64,000 nucleotides of DNA, from the NCBI GenBank assembly GCA_019745415.1, contig JAIETF010000011.1:1-64000 (forward strand), written 5' to 3'. A model generated the notes under the pieces. The model saw only the letters and a program-made list of their open reading frames with translations, was not told the DNA's origin and did not search any database. How positions within the stretch are numbered: the stretch's first letter is position 1; each line of letters begins with the position of its first letter. This DNA is from Candidatus Obscuribacterales bacterium. GTDB lineage: Bacteria; Cyanobacteriota; Vampirovibrionia; Obscuribacterales; Obscuribacteraceae. Made by a program: the position numbers and the translations under genes. Below, in pieces: positions 17,668-25,913 of this stretch.

Positions 17668-17750
17668 GTCAACTTGGTGATTTATTCTCTCATTACAAAG
17701 CAGTCAAATCGCTTATAGCCCGCCTCAATTTCATCCCTTTTCTTGGAGCA
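17668..17750 (+). promoter_or_regulatory. Conserved 5' region of cassette copy 3
   Basis: This contains GTCAACTTGG, TTCTCTCAT, TACAAAGCA, CCCGCCT and CTTTTCTTGGAGCA in the same order as copies 1 and 2. The central part has diverged: CAAATCGCTTATAG replaces the CACCCC-type block. Confidence 0.75.
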
Positions 17751-17758
17751 CATATATT

Positions 17759-18139
17759 ATGGAACGCAGTAATCATGCTACTAATGATAGAACCGACAGA
17801 AACGAGCTGCTTAATAGTCAGCCCGATTCGCCCAGCGCTCTTCTCTATGCTGATGCCGCGTCGTCAATGCAAAGTAAGTGCTTGACTGCCAAGGGTTGCG
17901 TAGATCAGTTTTATGACGAACCCGTGAAACCCTATCCGATCAAACCGGCCCCTGAAAAACCGAGAGACACTTGTGTAGAGCGAGCCGGCGGCGAGATTGC
18001 CTGCGGCACCGAGATTAACCCCGAGACTCTGCGCAACTGGAAGATCAAGAAAGACTATTTGAATTCGCAGAAAGGCGAGGTCAATACTATGTCTTCAGGT
18101 AAGGGCTTTATAAAGTTGCCCGGAATGATTTTAGAATAG
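17759..18139 (+). CDS. Cassette protein 3: unrecognised DTC/ACGTE-motif protein
   Basis: This is the shortest paralogue, 126 residues. It starts MERSNHATND, nearly identical to copy 2. The segment SPSALLYADAASSMQ and Cys pair (KCLTAKGC) are followed by a short Pro tract (EPVKPYPIKPAPEKP), the core RDTCVERAGGEIACGTE and the C-terminal SGKGFIKLPGMILE. Copy 3 is therefore copy-2-like at the N-terminus and copy-1-like at the C-terminus, which suggests exchange between copies or loss from a common ancestor. Function unknown. Confidence 0.8.
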   Translation: MERSNHATNDRTDRNELLNSQPDSPSALLYADAASSMQSKCLTAKGCVDQFYDEPVKPYPIKPAPEKPRDTCVERAGGEIACGTEINPETLRNWKIKKDYLNSQKGEVNTMSSGKGFIKLPGMILE

Positions 18140-18160
18140 CCATAGGGGCATGGCAAAGAA

Positions 18161-18196
18161 AGTCCAAGTCGCACCGGAACCGGCGACTTGGATTTT
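18161..18196 (+). terminator. Terminator-like hairpin of cassette copy 3
   Basis: AGTCCAAGTCGC pairs with GCGACTTGGATTT over a loop of about 10 nt and ends in TTTTCTTTT. It is the third copy of the same hairpin. Confidence 0.9.
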
Positions 18197-18302
18197 CTTT
18201 TGGTGCTGATTTTTGCGACCGTAATATATTTACCCCAAACCCCGCTAGAATAGGTCAAACTATAAGGTTGAACTAGACAGTCAAACATTAGAGAAAAGGC
18301 GG

Positions 18303-19256
18303 TTGAAATTGACAACGATTGGTAAGTCGAGTGATCAGTGCAAAGATCTGTCGAACGCTGTGGTGCGAACCGCCCAGGCCAATGACGTCGAGGCGGCGAC
18401 AGATGTTTATCTGGTTAGTCTCGAAGACCTGAAACGGCGTCACGGTGCACCAATCACCCCCATGGATCGTGATGATTGGTTGCGCGGCTATGCTCATGTA
18501 TTGAACACCGGCATTTTTAACGTCATTGAACTGGACGGGAAAGTGGTCGGTCTAGCTAATGGCGTCTTGCGAGACGACCTTTGGTTTTTGAGCGGCTTTT
18601 GGATGCTGCCCGGCTATCAGGGACAGGGTCTGGGGCGGCAAGTTTTGGATAAGACTTTTGCCGAGGCGGCAGAGCGCGGCGCTAAGCGATATTTCGTCTG
18701 GGCGAGCATAGACTTGCCGGCTGTGGCAAACTATATGCGTTTGTCGATGCTGCCCGGCTATCAGATTTTTACTATGCGTGTGCCGCTCGATTCGGCCGCT
18801 CGACCTCGCAAAGAAGCCGCCTTGCTTGAGCAGTATCTTTTGTCGCCGCTGGAACCTCAGGCAGCCGCTGAAATTGATAGCGATATTAGAGGTGTCGGCC
18901 GCATTGAAGACCATATCTATTGGTCTAAAGACCCAGGACGGCAAGGATGGCTGGTACGCCACCATGGTCAAACGGTGGGCTATTTCTATCAGAGACTGGG
19001 GCAGGTGGGCGCTCTCGCTTATCTAGATAAAGGCGACGAAGGGGCAATGCTCGACCTGGCTCTTGCCCAATCTGCCAAATGCGAAGCGGCGCAGGCTTCT
19101 GGGGCGGTGACCGTCATGGCTCCGGGCATAAATACCTCGGCATTAAGCTCTTTACTAAGTCGTGGTGCTCGCTTCACCAGCTACTCTCATTTTCTTACAA
19201 GCGCCCCCTTTGGGCGTCTTGAAAATTACCTGCCCTCTGGACCGCATCTTTATTAG
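18303..19256 (+). CDS. GNAT-family N-acetyltransferase (two-lobed)
   Basis: This 317-residue protein has a GNAT domain in its first ~165 residues. The acetyl-CoA-binding loop is GYQGQGLGRQVL near 103-114, preceded by the strand WFLSGFWMLP. The C-terminal half (about 190-317) looks like a second, degenerate GNAT lobe, with SRGARFTSYSHFLTSAPFG corresponding to the usual last strands. The start is a TTG at 18303 with AAAAGG a few bases upstream. The substrate is unknown. It is downstream of the cassette terminators and in front of the TldD pair, with which it shares only strand. Confidence 0.8.
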   Translation: MKLTTIGKSSDQCKDLSNAVVRTAQANDVEAATDVYLVSLEDLKRRHGAPITPMDRDDWLRGYAHVLNTGIFNVIELDGKVVGLANGVLRDDLWFLSGFWMLPGYQGQGLGRQVLDKTFAEAAERGAKRYFVWASIDLPAVANYMRLSMLPGYQIFTMRVPLDSAARPRKEAALLEQYLLSPLEPQAAAEIDSDIRGVGRIEDHIYWSKDPGRQGWLVRHHGQTVGYFYQRLGQVGALAYLDKGDEGAMLDLALAQSAKCEAAQASGAVTVMAPGINTSALSSLLSRGARFTSYSHFLTSAPFGRLENYLPSGPHLY

Positions 19257-19390
19257 GTGCCTAGTTTTGTTCCAATTTGGGCAAAATTTTCAATATCGAG
19301 TATCATCAAATTCGTGTCTAATATTGGTAAGCAAATCTGTAAGCTCAGTTTTGCCAGAGTAAAATAGCAAAAGGGATCATTAATACCCGT

Positions 19391-21250
19391 ATGGAATTAA
19401 GAAAAAGAACTGTGAGGCGGTTTGTCTGTCGTTCCGTCTCTTTGGCATTGCTTTCAAATGTGATGCTGCTGTCTGTTTTCCCCGCTGCTTACGCTCAGTC
19501 GCCGCCCAGTCAGGGCTCTGGCGCATCTTCAGCAGCTGCCACTAAAGAAACCGCTGCGCCAAAAGCTTCAGACGGTGTTGCTTCTGCTGATTCTGCCTCA
19601 AAGAAAGAACCCGATAGCGCCGTCATCAAGGCTATGCAAGCAGAGTTAGAGCGCTCGATGGCTAAGCTCAAGCATGCTGCCGCCGCACCGCTCTATTTCT
19701 TGAGCTATAGCGTCTATGACGTCAAAAACATCAGCATGATGGGCAGCTATGGTGCGCTCGCCTACGATCAAGACGACCGCAGTCGCAGGCTTTATGTAGA
19801 GCTTAGAGTGGGCGACAAGAAGCTGGACAACACTCACCAGTTGCGAGCCCATTTGCAAGCTTCACCGCCTCTGGCTTTTGGTCAGGGCTCTTATGGCGGC
19901 GGTTCCTTTCCCCTCGAAGATGATGCCGACGCTATTCGCACTAGACTGTGGGATGCCACCGACAGCGCCTTTAAGCGAGCCCAGGTCGACTATATGAAGG
20001 TCAAGACCAATAAAGACGTAAGGGTGGAAGAAGAAGACGCCAGCGACGATTTTTCTGATGCCGTCAAGCAAGTGCATTATGAGGCGCCTATCAATGTTGA
20101 TATAGACAGAAAAGCCTGGGCCGACCGCCTGAGAAAGTCATCCGCCATCTTCAAAGAGTACGGCGAAATCAATGACTCATCGGTGAATTTGAGCATCGAA
20201 CAGGCTCGGCGCTATATGGTCAACTCCGATGGCAGCATGCTGGAAGACAATATGAAAAGTCTGCGCATCACTGCCGAAGCCAGTGCCATCGCCAAAGACG
20301 GAATGGTTGTGCGGCTTTTTGACGGCATCGAAGCGACCAAGCCGGAAGAATTGCCCAGCCAAGAAACCATCGATGCCATGGTGCGCAAACTGGCCAAGGC
20401 CGTGGTCGACCTGCGCAATGCACCGCCGGCGCAGCCCTTCGTTGGTCCGGCTATCTTGAATTCTAAAGCTGCCGGTGTATTCTTCCATGAAGTGCTTGGT
20501 CATAGAGTGGAAGGGCACAGGCAGAAAGATGAGAGCGAAGGCAGAACCTTTGCTCAGAAGGTCGGTGAGCAAATCATGCCGCCTTTTATGTTTGTCTATG
20601 ATGACCCTACTCGCGATACCATGGGCGAGAAACCTTTGGTCGGCAATTACAAGTTTGACGATGAAGGCGTGCCTGCTCAAAGAGTGCAGCTGGTCGACAA
20701 AGGAGTGCTGCGCGGCTTCTTGATGGGGCGCAGCCCAATTCGCAATTTCGCCGCTTCCAATGGTCACGGACGCTGCACGCCGGGCTCTGCACCGGTAGCG
20801 CGTCAGGGCAATCTAATCGTCGACTCTTCCAAACGCGTGCCTTATGCCAAACTAAGAGCCATGCTCATTCAAGAGGCTAAAGCTCAGCACAAGCCTTATG
20901 GTCTCGTTATAGACGAAATATCGGGTGGTTTCACCATCACGCAAAATTACATGCCGCAGTCTTATTCACTATTGCCCTTGCGGGTCACACGAGTTTATGC
21001 TGATGGGCGCCCCGATGAATTGACGCGCGGCGTCAATATTGTCGGCACTCCGCTAAGCTCGCTCGAGCGCATTTTGTGCGCCGCCAAAGATGACGACACT
21101 TTCAACGGGCGTTGTGGTGCTGAGTCTGGTTGGGTGCCGGTATCGGCGACCTCACCTAGTTTGCTGGTCAAAACTATCGAGCTGGAAAAAGAATACAAGC
21201 AGCAGGATCAACCGCCGATTCTGCCCCCGCCGGCAATTGAGGGTAGATAA
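19391..21250 (+). CDS. Secreted TldD-like metallopeptidase
   Basis: This 619-residue protein has a signal peptide (basic RKRTVRRFVCR, hydrophobic SLALLSNVMLLSVF, AYA-Q cleavage site near residue 35) and an Ala/Ser-rich linker. The TldD/PmbA fold follows, and its metal site HEVLGHRVEGH is at 366-376. In E. coli, TldD works with TldE/PmbA as a cytoplasmic heterodimeric peptidase that processes microcin B17 and CcdA. This version is predicted to be exported and is longer than the usual ~480 residues because of the N-terminal extension. The next gene starts directly at its stop codon, so the two are almost certainly translated together. Confidence 0.9.
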   Translation: MELRKRTVRRFVCRSVSLALLSNVMLLSVFPAAYAQSPPSQGSGASSAAATKETAAPKASDGVASADSASKKEPDSAVIKAMQAELERSMAKLKHAAAAPLYFLSYSVYDVKNISMMGSYGALAYDQDDRSRRLYVELRVGDKKLDNTHQLRAHLQASPPLAFGQGSYGGGSFPLEDDADAIRTRLWDATDSAFKRAQVDYMKVKTNKDVRVEEEDASDDFSDAVKQVHYEAPINVDIDRKAWADRLRKSSAIFKEYGEINDSSVNLSIEQARRYMVNSDGSMLEDNMKSLRITAEASAIAKDGMVVRLFDGIEATKPEELPSQETIDAMVRKLAKAVVDLRNAPPAQPFVGPAILNSKAAGVFFHEVLGHRVEGHRQKDESEGRTFAQKVGEQIMPPFMFVYDDPTRDTMGEKPLVGNYKFDDEGVPAQRVQLVDKGVLRGFLMGRSPIRNFAASNGHGRCTPGSAPVARQGNLIVDSSKRVPYAKLRAMLIQEAKAQHKPYGLVIDEISGGFTITQNYMPQSYSLLPLRVTRVYADGRPDELTRGVNIVGTPLSSLERILCAAKDDDTFNGRCGAESGWVPVSATSPSLLVKTIELEKEYKQQDQPPILPPPAIEGR

Positions 21251-23146
21251 ATGAAATTACAATTTGCACTGTCTATAACTCTATCTATCATCGGTGCCAT
21301 TTCTTCCAACTTAAGAGTTGCTGCCGCCGAGACCGAGGCGATTAAAGCGCCTGAGGCTCTTTCTAAGCAAGATTCTAAGCAAGAATCTAAACAAGAGTCT
21401 AAGCAAGATTCTGTGAAAGATTCGGCAGAGAAAAAGACCGAGAGTAATAAACCAGCAGTGGCTTTGTCTCAAGAGGCGCAGGCTGCTAAAGAAGAAGCCC
21501 TCAAACAAGATTTGGTTTTGCGCGCTATGCACGATGAGCTGAAGCGCTCCATGACCAGCTTGAAATTACCCGAGTATCCGCTGCCTTATTTCGGCTCTTA
21601 TCATGTAACCGATGAAAGGTTCGCCCAGATAAGCGCAAGCTTCGGCGCCCTCAACTACTTCGATGTTTCTAAGACCAGAAGCAGCGATGTCTCTTTTAGA
21701 GTGGGCGACATGCATTTAGACAATACCTCGGGTGCTGGCGGCTTCAATCAGGGGCGCGGCGGGCTTGTCGAAGAAGACAACTATGATGCCATTCGCCGCG
21801 ACCTCTGGATGCAGTCAGACAGCTCTTATAAGCGGGCGGTTGAGTCTTTGACCGCAGCCCGAGCTCAACTTAAATATTTAAAGATAGAAGACCGTCCCGA
21901 CGTCTTTTCATCGGCCAAGCCTGTAGTTTCGGTAGAGCCGGGCGCTGATTTCAACTACGACTTGGAGAGATGGAAAGTGGCAGTTAAGTCGCTTTCAGCC
22001 ATCTTCAAAGAGTATGAAGTGATCAAAGAATCGAGCGTCAGCATGAACTTGAGGGCTCGCACGAAGCGCTTGGTAAACAGCGACGGCACACTGGTGCGCT
22101 TTGGCGAAAATGGCGTGCTCGTTTTTGTCAACGCCAGAGCCCAGAACGATGATGGTATGACGGTTGTCGACGGCGAGTTTTTTGCCGTCGAAGACGAGAA
22201 AGATTTACCCAGTCAAGCGGTGATGGAAGAGAAAGTGCGCGCTCTCTGCGCTAGGCTTGAGAGAGTGGTAAAGTCTAAGCGTTTTGAAGAATACTCAGGC
22301 CCTGTCTTGTTTGAAAAGCAGGCAGCCGGCGAATTGCTGGCCGGTATGTTGCCGCCGCTGGTGGTGGCGCGAGGCGAGGGCGGCTTTGGCAATGATGACG
22401 ACCAGAAACTAGGCAAGGCTATCGTGCATCCTTCTGTTTCGGTTGCCGAAGACCCTTTGCAGAAAGTCTGGAAAGGCAAGATTCTCAAAAGCGGTTGGAA
22501 AATCGACTATGAAGGGGTGGAAGCCCGTCCGCTTAATCTAATCAGCAAAGGCGTCCTTAAGGAAGTTTGCAGCACCCGTACCCCCACCAGAGTGACAAAA
22601 GAGAGTAATGGTCACAACCGCGGTGGTTCGCCCAGCCCCGGGCACTTGTTTATATCGAGTGATTCAGGCAAGACCTATGCCGACCTCAAGGCAAGACTTA
22701 TTGAGCTCGGTAAGGAAGATGGGCTTGAGCATGTTTATATAGTGCGTCGTATCGTGCCTAATTTCCTTTCTTCCGGCGGCGACGTGATTATGTTTGCCAT
22801 TAACGGCTTGATGGATATGTTCAGACTGGGCGGCGGCGGTGGTTATGGGCCAGGCTCGCTGGCCGAAGTGGTGCGCATCGACGTCAAGTCGGGTCAGGAA
22901 GAATTGGTGCGCGGTGCGCGCATCAAGAGTGTGGCCAAAAAGAACCTCATGTCGATGAGTGTGGCTAGTGATGATGCCGATGTTTATACGGTATCTTATC
23001 CCACTGATCGCTCTTCGACCACAATCGGCATGGTTACACCCTCTGTGCTTCTCAAAGATGTTGAGTTCACCAAGCCGCCCCGCACCACCGAGCTGCCTCC
23101 TTATCTCAAAAATCCTTATTTCGAGATGAAGAAACTAGAGAAATAA
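21251..23146 (+). CDS. Secreted TldE/PmbA-like partner lacking the metal motif
   Basis: This 631-residue protein is a paralogue of the preceding gene. It shares the D-E-L-x-R-S-M-x-x-L segment, the Y-F-x-S-Y-x-V strand, V-x-F-R-V-G-D and S-A-I-F-K-E-Y. A signal peptide (core FALSITLSIIGAISS, cleavage near AAA-E) is followed by a Lys/Gln/Ser repeat tract with about six KQ(D/E)S units. Where TldD has HEVLGH, this protein reads ELLAGM, so it cannot hold the catalytic zinc, like TldE/PmbA in the known heterodimer. The ATG is directly after the TAA of the TldD gene with no gap. It probably forms the non-catalytic subunit of an extracytoplasmic TldD/E complex. Confidence 0.85.
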   Translation: MKLQFALSITLSIIGAISSNLRVAAAETEAIKAPEALSKQDSKQESKQESKQDSVKDSAEKKTESNKPAVALSQEAQAAKEEALKQDLVLRAMHDELKRSMTSLKLPEYPLPYFGSYHVTDERFAQISASFGALNYFDVSKTRSSDVSFRVGDMHLDNTSGAGGFNQGRGGLVEEDNYDAIRRDLWMQSDSSYKRAVESLTAARAQLKYLKIEDRPDVFSSAKPVVSVEPGADFNYDLERWKVAVKSLSAIFKEYEVIKESSVSMNLRARTKRLVNSDGTLVRFGENGVLVFVNARAQNDDGMTVVDGEFFAVEDEKDLPSQAVMEEKVRALCARLERVVKSKRFEEYSGPVLFEKQAAGELLAGMLPPLVVARGEGGFGNDDDQKLGKAIVHPSVSVAEDPLQKVWKGKILKSGWKIDYEGVEARPLNLISKGVLKEVCSTRTPTRVTKESNGHNRGGSPSPGHLFISSDSGKTYADLKARLIELGKEDGLEHVYIVRRIVPNFLSSGGDVIMFAINGLMDMFRLGGGGGYGPGSLAEVVRIDVKSGQEELVRGARIKSVAKKNLMSMSVASDDADVYTVSYPTDRSSTTIGMVTPSVLLKDVEFTKPPRTTELPPYLKNPYFEMKKLEK

Positions 23147-23187
23147 TGGTGGGGCGGGGAGTTGAGCGAAATTTACTGTTCTGGCGG

Positions 23188-24039
23188 CTATCTCAGAGAG
23201 TCTTTCATGTAATATTGCTGAAGCCTTTTGTTGCTCGGCTTGTCATTCATTCTGATGATGCCGACTTCGGTTTCAAAATCGATATCGGGCAGTATTTCAC
23301 AGAGCGACGGACCTCTTGATGCTGACTTTTCATCTTCGGACTTTTGCTGAGCGGCGGCTCTCACCACGTTTTGGTAGACTTCAGGGGGCACGGCACCTTT
23401 GCTTTCATACTGATTGATTATTCCAATTAGTTGCTTGGCATAATGCGCTTTGACTGCATCGCTGGCGTTGCCAGACTCTAGCTGTGCTACTTCTAGAGGA
23501 GTCATATTGTTCTTAGCCGACTGCGAAATGCTTTTTTCGAGCGCTACTGTGCGTCTATCTAGTTCATCAAGCATAGGTGTTTTGGGTGGCACGGCAAAGC
23601 CGGTTTTCCAAAGACCAGGTCCGGAATTTTCGTTGTATTCTCTTACCTTTTGCTCTTCAGCAAAGAGCTGGCTGCGCTCTGCTTCGGTCATGCCGGCTCT
23701 AGCCAGTGTTCTGGCATGGCTATGCAGTGTATCCCGTTCGCCGAAAATACCCGCTACTGTATCTTTGATTGTAGACCAGGCGCCATCAAGTCCAGTCTTG
23801 TTCGATTCTGGCGTAAGGGCAATGAACTCGGGCAGAGCCTTGGTCTTGCTGCCATCTAAAGGAATTGAGTAATCAGGTAACTGGTAATAATCTTTGTTGA
23901 GCGTCGCTGTATCGTTTTTGCCTAAAAACTTGTTGATGCTCTTATCATTGATTGTGATATCAAGGAAATTAAGACTGTTGTTCTCATTGAACGAGCTTGT
24001 CTTTCCATCATTTATCGACAGGTTTTCAGGATTTTTCAT
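23188..24039 (-). CDS. Hypothetical protein
   Basis: This 283-residue protein is not recognised. It has an Asn/Ser-rich N-terminus, a helical middle (ARTLARAGMTEAERSQLFAEEQ) and a polar C-terminus ending NKRLQQYYMKDSLR. There is no signal peptide or membrane helix. TGGAG lies about 10 nt before the ATG. A TTTCAAGA-type motif lies about 111-126 bp upstream of the ATG and is shared with the MocR gene and the gene at 29603. The three genes are all on the minus strand, which suggests a common regulator. Confidence 0.6.
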   Translation of the reverse strand: MKNPENLSINDGKTSSFNENNSLNFLDITINDKSINKFLGKNDTATLNKDYYQLPDYSIPLDGSKTKALPEFIALTPESNKTGLDGAWSTIKDTVAGIFGERDTLHSHARTLARAGMTEAERSQLFAEEQKVREYNENSGPGLWKTGFAVPPKTPMLDELDRRTVALEKSISQSAKNNMTPLEVAQLESGNASDAVKAHYAKQLIGIINQYESKGAVPPEVYQNVVRAAAQQKSEDEKSASRGPSLCEILPDIDFETEVGIIRMNDKPSNKRLQQYYMKDSLR

Positions 24040-24149
24040 TGCGATAGCTCCAGTAAGAAAATAGGGAAGGGGCGGAAATCGAGGCTTTTGTTTGTTTATG
24101 GCTTTTTTGATTTGTTTGTTTCCGATGATGAGATGATATCGACCGGTTT

Positions 24150-24165
24150 TGAAATTTTCTTGAAA
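24150..24165 (-). promoter_or_regulatory. Shared 16-bp motif (TTTCAAGARAMTTTCA), copy 1
   Basis: On the minus strand this reads TTTCAAGAAAATTTCA, about 111 bp upstream of the ATG of the 283-residue gene. It has two TTTCA half-sites with starts 11 bp apart, one helical turn. Copies at 25761 and 30538 match at 14 of 16 positions or better. Confidence 0.6.
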
Positions 24166-24183
24166 GTCAAAATGTTTTCTTTA

Positions 24184-24204
24184 AATCGCCCCTCCAAGGC
24201 GATT
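24184..24204 (-). terminator. Hairpin overlapping the MocR stop codon
   Basis: AATCGCC pairs with GGCGATT across a 7-nt loop and overlaps the TAA stop of the regulator gene. TTTAAAG follows on the minus strand. It is a short, weak intrinsic terminator candidate. Confidence 0.45.
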
Positions 24205-25687
24205 AAAATAAAACAGCAGCCGGAACTGAGTTGACATAGACCGAACCGCTATAGCCCTTGCATGAGTTCAGCCTGCTTGTATATTTCATTAAGCATGCGA
24301 GTAGCAACTCTCGGTTTTCTTCGTCTAAATAGTCACCGGCAAGTATGAGTTTTCTGCTGCTGTTTTCAGCGCCAAAAAGTTGCCCGTTCGGCTTGATCAA
24401 CTGCTGGTCGAATGCTGGCTTTAAGATGTCGAGATAGTCATCATTCTCGACTTCTAAGATAGCGTCTTTACCAGACTTGATTAGCTTAATTTGAACGTGC
24501 TTGTCTTTCAGTCGTTCTGTCACTAGGCGTTTCATTTCTGCTAGGTTTTGCAGGCACTGCTGGCCGCTCTTGCGGCAATGACGCTCAAGAAAACCACTAG
24601 AGAGGAAAGTTGTGAGAGTCTGCGACTCAAATACAGAGCAACTTGATTGTTCTATGCTGTGGTGTCTCTTGAATAGATGCACTAGAGCATTTGGAAGCAC
24701 TAGCGCGCAGAGATTGGTCAGTGGCGACAGACTGCTTGTGAAGTCGACCAAATAGGTCACACTGCTTGAACTATCGAGGCTGAAGATGGCCGGCTGGCTG
24801 GCTGGACCTGAGCAATACTCGTGACCATAGTCATGTTCAAGAATATGACAGTTGTTTTCTTTTGCCCAATCTATGAGCCTTTGGCGCGATGCTTGATCTA
24901 GTGAACGAGTCGAACCCAGTCTTGTAGATGGCGTTGTGTAGAGCAGGCTGCCGAGTTTAGAATCTTGGCTTTTGGGAGGCTGGAAGGAGACAGATCCATT
25001 AACCGGCTCTTCAATTAAGCTGGCAATATTCAAGGCTTCAATATAATTGCTGAAGCGTGCTAGTTGCCTGGCGCTGGCAGCTAGATTAGGTGCATCAATC
25101 AACACTCTTCGATCGCTGCTTAGCGAGAAGGCTGTCGCTATTGCACACATAGCCGCAGTAGTGTTTTCAAAAATGAAGATTTGCTCCAGCTGGCAGCTGA
25201 GCCTTCTCTGCCGATTGAGATAGTTTCGCAGGGCGACTTTAAGTTCGAACATAACTGCCGGCTCAATGAATGAGCCCTTACTTTGAGCTTTCTTAGCTAA
25301 CTTGGTGATAGCGCCGAACCATTTTTGCACCGGTAGGTGTGGTGATATTTTTATAGGCTTTTGATTCTCAAGTATAGGCATTTGACTCTCAAGGCATTGC
25401 TGCTGAGATTGAGTAGTCGCATGACAATCAATTACTACTGGCGCCAGTCCCTGACTTACTCTCAGTAGTCCTTCTCGAGCGAGTTGGTCGAAGGCGACGA
25501 GTATGGTGCTTCTAGAAACGGCATACTGCTGGGCAAGCGTTCTTGATGAAGGCAACGGTGAATCCTTGCTGTATCGCTTGGCTAAAATGTGTCGTTTGAG
25601 GTCTTCCGCAACATACGCATAAGGCTTTAGGTCAGCCTTGGCAGCAGCAGAGTTCTTCACTTCGGTAAAAGTCTTTTCAGTAGTCAT
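24203..25687 (-). CDS. MocR-type regulator (GntR HTH + aminotransferase fold) lacking the PLP lysine
   Basis: The N-terminal ~70 residues are a GntR winged helix: LKRHILAKRYSKDSPLPSS, RTLAQQYAVSRSTILVAF and a LLRVSQGL wing. The rest follows the class I aminotransferase fold (LEHDYGHEY corresponds to the usual DDYDSEF). At the cofactor site the family reads GSFSKxLxPxLR, but here it is DFTSSLSPLTN: Lys becomes Ser and the substrate Arg becomes Asn, so covalent PLP binding is not expected. The TTG at 25744 and ATG at 25714 are alternative starts. I chose the ATG at 25687, which has GAGAG about 8 nt upstream. It is divergent from the kinase gene on the right. Confidence 0.85.
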   Translation of the reverse strand: MTTEKTFTEVKNSAAAKADLKPYAYVAEDLKRHILAKRYSKDSPLPSSRTLAQQYAVSRSTILVAFDQLAREGLLRVSQGLAPVVIDCHATTQSQQQCLESQMPILENQKPIKISPHLPVQKWFGAITKLAKKAQSKGSFIEPAVMFELKVALRNYLNRQRRLSCQLEQIFIFENTTAAMCAIATAFSLSSDRRVLIDAPNLAASARQLARFSNYIEALNIASLIEEPVNGSVSFQPPKSQDSKLGSLLYTTPSTRLGSTRSLDQASRQRLIDWAKENNCHILEHDYGHEYCSGPASQPAIFSLDSSSSVTYLVDFTSSLSPLTNLCALVLPNALVHLFKRHHSIEQSSCSVFESQTLTTFLSSGFLERHCRKSGQQCLQNLAEMKRLVTERLKDKHVQIKLIKSGKDAILEVENDDYLDILKPAFDQQLIKPNGQLFGAENSSRKLILAGDYLDEENRELLLACLMKYTSRLNSCKGYSGSVYVNSVPAAVLF

Positions 25688-25760
25688 TTTGCTCTCAGTT
25701 GATCGAATAAACATTTGCCCGGTTCTGAATTTCAGTTGACTCAAATTTAGATATTCGGTC

Positions 25761-25776
25761 TGAAAGTTTCTTGAAA
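25761..25776 (-). promoter_or_regulatory. Shared 16-bp motif, copy 2, upstream of the MocR gene
   Basis: The minus strand reads TTTCAAGAAACTTTCA, about 74 bp upstream of the MocR ATG and between it and the divergent kinase. The location fits autoregulation by the MocR protein, which is inference. Confidence 0.6.
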
Positions 25777-25913
25777 TTCAAAAGCAGGTTTGTTTGTCTT
25801 TCTATTTGAGCCTTTGGGGGCAACCAGTTTTGCGGCGGTCTGCTCAGCCAGTTATAGAACCTTTATTTTGGGGCGATGCTATACTCTGGGCATGTTTTAG
25901 ATTTCGCGGTGCC

